Shown in pieces: positions 31,983 to 35,830 of a stretch of DNA of 35,830 bases. Location: NCBI RefSeq assembly GCF_022340605.1, contig NZ_JAJDNQ010000119.1, forward strand, positions 1 through 35,830. The letters run 5' to 3'. The stretch is from Thiohalocapsa sp. (GTDB lineage: Bacteria > Pseudomonadota > Gammaproteobacteria > Chromatiales > Chromatiaceae). Every line of letters starts with the position of its first letter. The first letter of the stretch is position 1. The notes beneath the pieces are model-generated. The model worked only from the letters and a program-made list of their open reading frames with translations, ran no database searches and was not told where the DNA came from. Both the position numbers and the translations under genes were made by a program.

Positions 31983-32977
31983 TGCCCGATGTGTCGCTGC
32001 CAGATCCGCATTGGGCCGACCTGCCCCTGGGTTTCGCGCTGCTGGTGCTGGCGCTGTGGCTGACGTGGACCCAGCGTGATCGAGCTGCGGTGATCGGTTT
32101 CACCGGGTACGGCTTGCTGGTGGCCATCGCCTGGGTGCGGCTGGGGTCCATGGACGTTGCGCTCACGGAGGCGGCGCTCGGAGGCGGCTTGATGGGGCTC
32201 TTGTTGCTGACCGCCGCGGCCAGGCTGGGCGAAGAAACCGATCAGCCCGCGCCGGGCCTACCCGCCCGGCTCTCGATCGCCCTGCTGTGTCTGGGGGTTA
32301 CGTTGGTGCTGGCTGCCGTGGTGCTGGGTCTGCCGTCGCCCGCCCCCAACCTGGTCGCACCCGTGGCGAGCCATCAGGCCGTCACGGAACTGGGTAATCC
32401 CGTCGCCGCCGTGCTGATTGCCTTTCGCGCCGTGGACACGATGCTGGAGTCGGTGGTGCTGGCGCTGGCGGTGATCGTGCTTTGGTCTTTCGGCGCGGAT
32501 CGCGCCTGGGGCGCGCGCCCGCGGGCCCTCCACCTCGGCCCACCGAGTCCGGCGCTGGTGTTCCTGGGTCGGCTGCTGCCGCCGGCGGGGCTGATCGTGG
32601 GCGTGCACCTGTTCTGGACCGGCGCCGATCACCCGGGCGGCCCGTTTCAGGGCGGCGCGGTGCTAGCGGCCATGGCGGCGCTGCTGTGGCTCGCCCGGCT
32701 CGGCGAGCCGCCCCGGGTCAGCGACGGTCTCACCCGCCTGGGCATCGTCGTCGGGCCGCTGCTGTTCCTGCTCATTGGGCTCGCGGGGGCGGTCATCGCC
32801 GATGCCTTTCTCGACTATCCGGAGGCGTTGACCAAACCGCTCATCCTGCTGATCGAGGCGGCCAAGACCCTGTCCGTCGCGGTGGCACTGGCCTTGCTCG
32901 TGGCCGGACCGCCGGAGCTGCCGGGGCCGATGCCACCCCGCCAAAGCGGTCGGGCAGCAAAGGGGGTCACGCCATGA
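31982..32977 (+). CDS. Fusion of MrpA C-terminal-like (DUF4040) and MrpB domains
   Basis: This 331-residue membrane protein combines two Mrp pieces. Residues about 15-90 match the DUF4040/MbhD part normally at the C-terminal end of MrpA: VRLGSMDVALTEAALGGGLM. After a linker with further helices, residues about 195-310 match MrpB: LLPPAGLIVGVHLFWTGADH then PGGPFQGGAVLAAMAALLW. The rest of MrpA, its NuoL-like proton channel, is absent from the operon. Similar A'-B fusions occur in some proteobacterial and archaeal-type Mrp/Mbh complexes. The stop overlaps mrpC as ATGA. Confidence 0.83.
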   Translation: MPDVSLPDPHWADLPLGFALLVLALWLTWTQRDRAAVIGFTGYGLLVAIAWVRLGSMDVALTEAALGGGLMGLLLLTAAARLGEETDQPAPGLPARLSIALLCLGVTLVLAAVVLGLPSPAPNLVAPVASHQAVTELGNPVAAVLIAFRAVDTMLESVVLALAVIVLWSFGADRAWGARPRALHLGPPSPALVFLGRLLPPAGLIVGVHLFWTGADHPGGPFQGGAVLAAMAALLWLARLGEPPRVSDGLTRLGIVVGPLLFLLIGLAGAVIADAFLDYPEALTKPLILLIEAAKTLSVAVALALLVAGPPELPGPMPPRQSGRAAKGVTP

Positions 32978-33375
32978 ACGAGGCGCAGCTCTATGGTGTG
33001 TGTGGCGCCGGCCTCGTCGGCATCGGGCTCTACGGTGCGATTCTGGGACGCAGCACACTGCGGCGGCTGCTCGCGTTCAACCTGGTCGGGAGTGGCGTGT
33101 TCCTCATATTCGGCGCCATCGCGCGGCGCGGTGGCCTCGCCGGCGGCGCGCAGAGCGATCCGGTGCCGCAGGCACTCGTGATCACCGGGCTGGTGGTCGC
33201 CTTTGCGGCGACTGCCTTGGCGGTTGCGCTCCTGATTCGGCTCGCGACAGTGGCGCACGAGGCCGCGTCCGCGGCTGCGACGCCCGGATCGACTGACGAC
33301 CCGTCGACGCCAGCCACGGCGTCGCAGGGCAGGGGCGAGCGCGGGCCAGGACATGTCGGGGCAGGGCACTCATGA
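32974..33375 (+). CDS. mrpC: Mrp-type antiporter subunit C (NuoK-like)
   Basis: This 133-residue protein has three membrane helices and belongs with MrpC/MnhC, homologous to the NuoK subunit of complex I. GLYGAILGRSTLRRLLAFNL and DPVPQALVITGLVVAFAATA are the signatures, the latter being the invariant P-QALV-T segment. A tail of about 35 Ala/Ser/Thr/Pro-rich residues follows. The start and stop both overlap neighbours as ATGA. Confidence 0.92.
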   Translation: MNEAQLYGVCGAGLVGIGLYGAILGRSTLRRLLAFNLVGSGVFLIFGAIARRGGLAGGAQSDPVPQALVITGLVVAFAATALAVALLIRLATVAHEAASAAATPGSTDDPSTPATASQGRGERGPGHVGAGHS

Positions 33376-35189
33376 CCCTGCTCAATGCCATCGACCCGTG
33401 GCTTGCGGGCCCGCGGTCAGCGGAGCTGTTGTTCCCGACCCTGGCGCTGCCGGTGCTGGGGCTGCTGCTGGCACCATTGCTCGGGGCGCGTTGGGCACGG
33501 CTGCTGGCGCTGGCGAGCCTCGTGGTGGGGCTTGTGCTTGCGCTCGCCTGCACGGCGGCCTTGGTGGCCGCGGACGCCCCGCTCGTCTACGCGCTCGGGG
33601 GCTGGGCCGCGCCCCTCGGTGTCGAGCTGCGCCTCGATGGACCCGCGGCGCTGATGCTGCTGCTCACGGCCGTGCTGCTGTTGCTGATCGGCCTGCATGC
33701 CGCCGGGGAATTCAGCGTGCGGGCCGCCGGTCGCCGTGCGACGCTGGCCTTCTGGACGCTGCTGCTCGGCGTTTGGGCCGGGCTCGACGGCTTGTTCCTC
33801 GGGCGAGACCTCTTCAACCTCTACGTGGCCATCGAGGTGCTCACGTTCTCGGCGGTGCCGATGGTGTGCCTGAAGGGGCACGCCGCGCAGTTCCAGGCCG
33901 CCTTCCAGTACCTGCTGTTCGCGCTCTTGGGCTCGGCGCTCTACCTGCTGGGCGCCGGGTTGATGCTGGGGGTGCACGGGACCTTGGACATCGCCCAGAT
34001 CCGCGTTGCGCTCGATGCGGTCGCGACGCATCCGCCCGATATTGGCGGCGATGCTCGCGCGGCCACGCTCGCGGCCGTGGCGCTGATGAGCACCGGACTT
34101 CTGGCCAAGACCGCGCTGATGCCGCTGCACTTGTGGCTGCCGCCGGCGCATGGCGGCGCACCCGCGCCGGCCAGTGCCGTGCTTTCGGCACTGGTGGTGA
34201 AGGGGTCGTTTTTCCTGCTGTTTCGGCTCTGGCTGGACTTGGTGCCGGACCTGCCGCAATTGCACGTCGGTCTGCTGCTGGGTGGCTTGGGGGTCTTCGC
34301 CATTCTGCTTGGCAACCTGATGGCACTGATGCAGGCCCGGCTCAAGCTGCTGGTGGCCTATTCGACGCTGGCCCAGATCGGCTATCTGTTTCTGCTCTTC
34401 CCGCTGGCGAGCGGTGCGTCCGGCGGTCCCGCGGCCACGGCGGCGTTGATCCAAGTGGTCTCCCACGCTTTGGCCAAGGCGTCGCTGTTCCTGCTCGCCG
34501 GCCGCATCCTTGTCGCCTTCGGCCATGATCGCCTGCCGGCGCTCGACGGCTTTGGCCGGGCGATGCCCGCGACCCTGCTGGTCATCTTGATGGCTGGTTT
34601 GGCGCTGGTGGGGCTGCCGCCAAGCGGCGGGTACTTGGTGAAGTCTCTGTATGCTTCCGCCGCCGCCGATCTGGGGGCATGGTGGTGGCCGCCGGCGCTG
34701 GAGCTGGGTGGGCTGCTCAGCGCCGCATACCTGGCGCGAATCCTGTCGATTGCCCTGAGCCCCGCGCCGGCATCCGGGACCGGGACCGGCGCCGCAGCAG
34801 GCGGCGGCCACATTCTGCGGGCGCCGATCACCGGATTGGCCGCGCCGGCACTGCTGGCGGTCTGCGCGCTGCTGCTGGGGCTCTTGCCGCCGGCGCTGTT
34901 CTCGGTGATGGACGTCGCGCGGCCGGGCATGGGCTCGGCCACGGCGGTGGCCGGTGTGATGCTGAGCGCACTGACGCCGAGCGGCTTCTGGCGCAGCGCC
35001 GGCCCCGTGCTGACGGTCGCGTTGGTGGTTGTCCTGTTCCACAGCGCCGGCGAGTCGGCGTGGGGGCGGCGTATCGCGTCCATCGGGCGCGGCGTCGCCG
35101 GGTTCGAGGGCTGGTTGCGACAATGGCGGACTGCCGGCGCACTCTTGTTGTTGTTCCTGCTCATTCAGGTCTGGACGTCGATAGGATGA
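33372..35189 (+). CDS. mrpD: Mrp-type antiporter subunit D (NuoN/M-like proton channel)
   Basis: This 605-residue protein has about fourteen helices and is related to NuoL/M/N. Conserved proton-path residues are visible: the Glu of FNLYVAIEVLTF, the Lys of GLLAKTALMPLHLWLPPAHG and the Lys of VVSHALAKASLFLLAG. LALVGLPPSGGYLVKSLYAS is the late conserved helix. It is longer than common MrpD (near 500 residues) because of an extended C-terminal region with extra helices. As MrpA is missing, this may be the only proton channel of the complex. The gene ends the operon; 152 bp follow before the efflux adaptor gene. Confidence 0.88.
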   Translation: MTLLNAIDPWLAGPRSAELLFPTLALPVLGLLLAPLLGARWARLLALASLVVGLVLALACTAALVAADAPLVYALGGWAAPLGVELRLDGPAALMLLLTAVLLLLIGLHAAGEFSVRAAGRRATLAFWTLLLGVWAGLDGLFLGRDLFNLYVAIEVLTFSAVPMVCLKGHAAQFQAAFQYLLFALLGSALYLLGAGLMLGVHGTLDIAQIRVALDAVATHPPDIGGDARAATLAAVALMSTGLLAKTALMPLHLWLPPAHGGAPAPASAVLSALVVKGSFFLLFRLWLDLVPDLPQLHVGLLLGGLGVFAILLGNLMALMQARLKLLVAYSTLAQIGYLFLLFPLASGASGGPAATAALIQVVSHALAKASLFLLAGRILVAFGHDRLPALDGFGRAMPATLLVILMAGLALVGLPPSGGYLVKSLYASAAADLGAWWWPPALELGGLLSAAYLARILSIALSPAPASGTGTGAAAGGGHILRAPITGLAAPALLAVCALLLGLLPPALFSVMDVARPGMGSATAVAGVMLSALTPSGFWRSAGPVLTVALVVVLFHSAGESAWGRRIASIGRGVAGFEGWLRQWRTAGALLLLFLLIQVWTSIG

Positions 35190-35341
35190 TGTCGCGTCAC
35201 CCGCGCGAGGCCCGCAGTGCCCATTTCGGCGGCGACGCTCGCAGCGATCTCATCCCTGCCCGCCTCGCTGCCCCGGCCTCAGTAGTCATTCACCCTCGGC
35301 GCCGGCCACACCGGGCGCTGTCAATTGATCGAGGAGGCCGC

Positions 35342-35830
35342 ATGCTTCAGTGGTTTGGACCGGAATCCGTGTCGCGCGGACGCGCGCTCCTTGCACTCTT
35401 GCCGGCGTGTGCGGCACTGCTGCTCAGCGCCTGCGACATCGACCAATCCGCCGAGCCCGCGCCCAAGCCCGTGCGCCCGGTGCGCGTCGCCGAGGTTGTC
35501 GAGGCCGGCGGCGGTGAGGAAGTCACGCTGACCGGAACCGTCGAGGCGGAGGACTCCGTCAACCTGGCCTTTCGCGTGGGCGGCCAGCTCATCGCGCGCA
35601 GCGTCAACGTCGGCGACCGGGTGCACGCGGGGCAGATCGTGGCGCGCCTGGACCCGGCGACGGCGCAGCACGCGGTGGACGCCGCCCGTGCCAAGGTCGC
35701 GGCGGCCATGGCGCGGCTGGTGGAGGCGCGCAACACCATTGCGCGCTATGAGCCGATGCTGGCGCGTGGCTTCGTTGCCCGGCAGCAGTTCGACCGCGCG
35801 CAGGAGGCGCTGAGCGCCGCGCAGGCGCAG
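35342..35830 (+). CDS. RND efflux periplasmic adaptor lipoprotein (partial)
   Basis: The first 163 codons lie in the window and the frame runs off the end. A lipoprotein signal ends in LLLSAC, so Cys31 would be lipidated and the protein anchored in the inner membrane facing the periplasm. The mature part shows the membrane-fusion protein plan: PVRPVRVAEV, GTVEAEDSVNLAFRVGGQL, a lipoyl-like VNVGDRVHAGQIVARLDP, then an Ala/Arg-rich coiled hairpin (AVDAARAKVAAAMARLVEA). This is the MexA/AcrA/HlyD type that links an RND pump to an outer membrane channel. GAGGAGG lies four bases before the ATG. The pump gene should follow beyond the window. Confidence 0.9.
   Translation, partial: MLQWFGPESVSRGRALLALLPACAALLLSACDIDQSAEPAPKPVRPVRVAEVVEAGGGEEVTLTGTVEAEDSVNLAFRVGGQLIARSVNVGDRVHAGQIVARLDPATAQHAVDAARAKVAAAMARLVEARNTIARYEPMLARGFVARQQFDRAQEALSAAQAQ

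Noticed and set aside
33417..35123. Long open frame antisense to mrpD
   Set aside because: Gln/Arg/His-rich product with no domain; mrpD is intact and in an overlapping operon.

Overview
The window is high-GC DNA from a gammaproteobacterium. Protein resemblance and the many structured intergenic repeats suggest the purple sulfur bacteria (Chromatiales), but that placement is inference from recall. No rRNA, tRNA, complete transposon or true CRISPR array is visible. Most genes have ordinary ribosome binding sites, and the operons use ATGA, GTGA or TGATG start/stop overlaps.

Layout. 1-426: untranslated DNA with four tandem 28-bp units. 427-3184 (+): an SLC13-type permease with two RCK_C domains and a YihY/BrkB membrane protein. 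3290-5818 (-): a BvgS-like hybrid sensor kinase. 5819-6900: mostly non-coding DNA with two structured repeat elements. 6902-14093: envelope and channel genes (an unnamed 178-aa membrane protein, a giant MscS-type channel, outer membrane phospholipase A, a glycine-zipper lipoprotein, a Rap1a/Tai-like secreted protein) mixed with decayed genes. 14729-18546 (+): a dicarboxylate/amino-acid symporter fused to a periplasmic binding domain, then an anchored alpha/beta hydrolase. 18770-22811: a two-repeat periplasmic protein, two more gene remnants, a DUF481 outer membrane protein and a DUF1576 membrane protein.

23015-29842 (+) is a complete urease locus, ureA-B-C-E-F-G-D followed by a UT-family urea channel. 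Together these import urea, hydrolyse it to ammonia and CO2, and load nickel into the enzyme. A roughly 155-bp structured repeat sits between ureF and ureG. A DUF3611 membrane protein follows. 30749-35189 (+) is a tightly overlapping Mrp-type cation/proton antiporter operon in the order E-F-G-(A' + B fusion)-C-D, with no MrpA NuoL-like subunit. The window ends inside an RND-efflux adaptor lipoprotein gene.

The two most unusual features are these. (1) An interspersed repeat of about 150 bp occurs in three copies (5904-6059, 14173-14320, 26973-27127). Its copies differ strongly in sequence yet keep paired hairpin arms, which points to a selected structure. (2) Between 6.6 and 20.1 kb there are five gene remnants. 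At least three (POLLUX-like channel, TamB, GntP) keep both recognisable ends around an internal loss, and two (patatin and an unknown gene) lack the 5' part. The symporter/binding-protein fusion at 14729-16981 is the most interesting intact protein.
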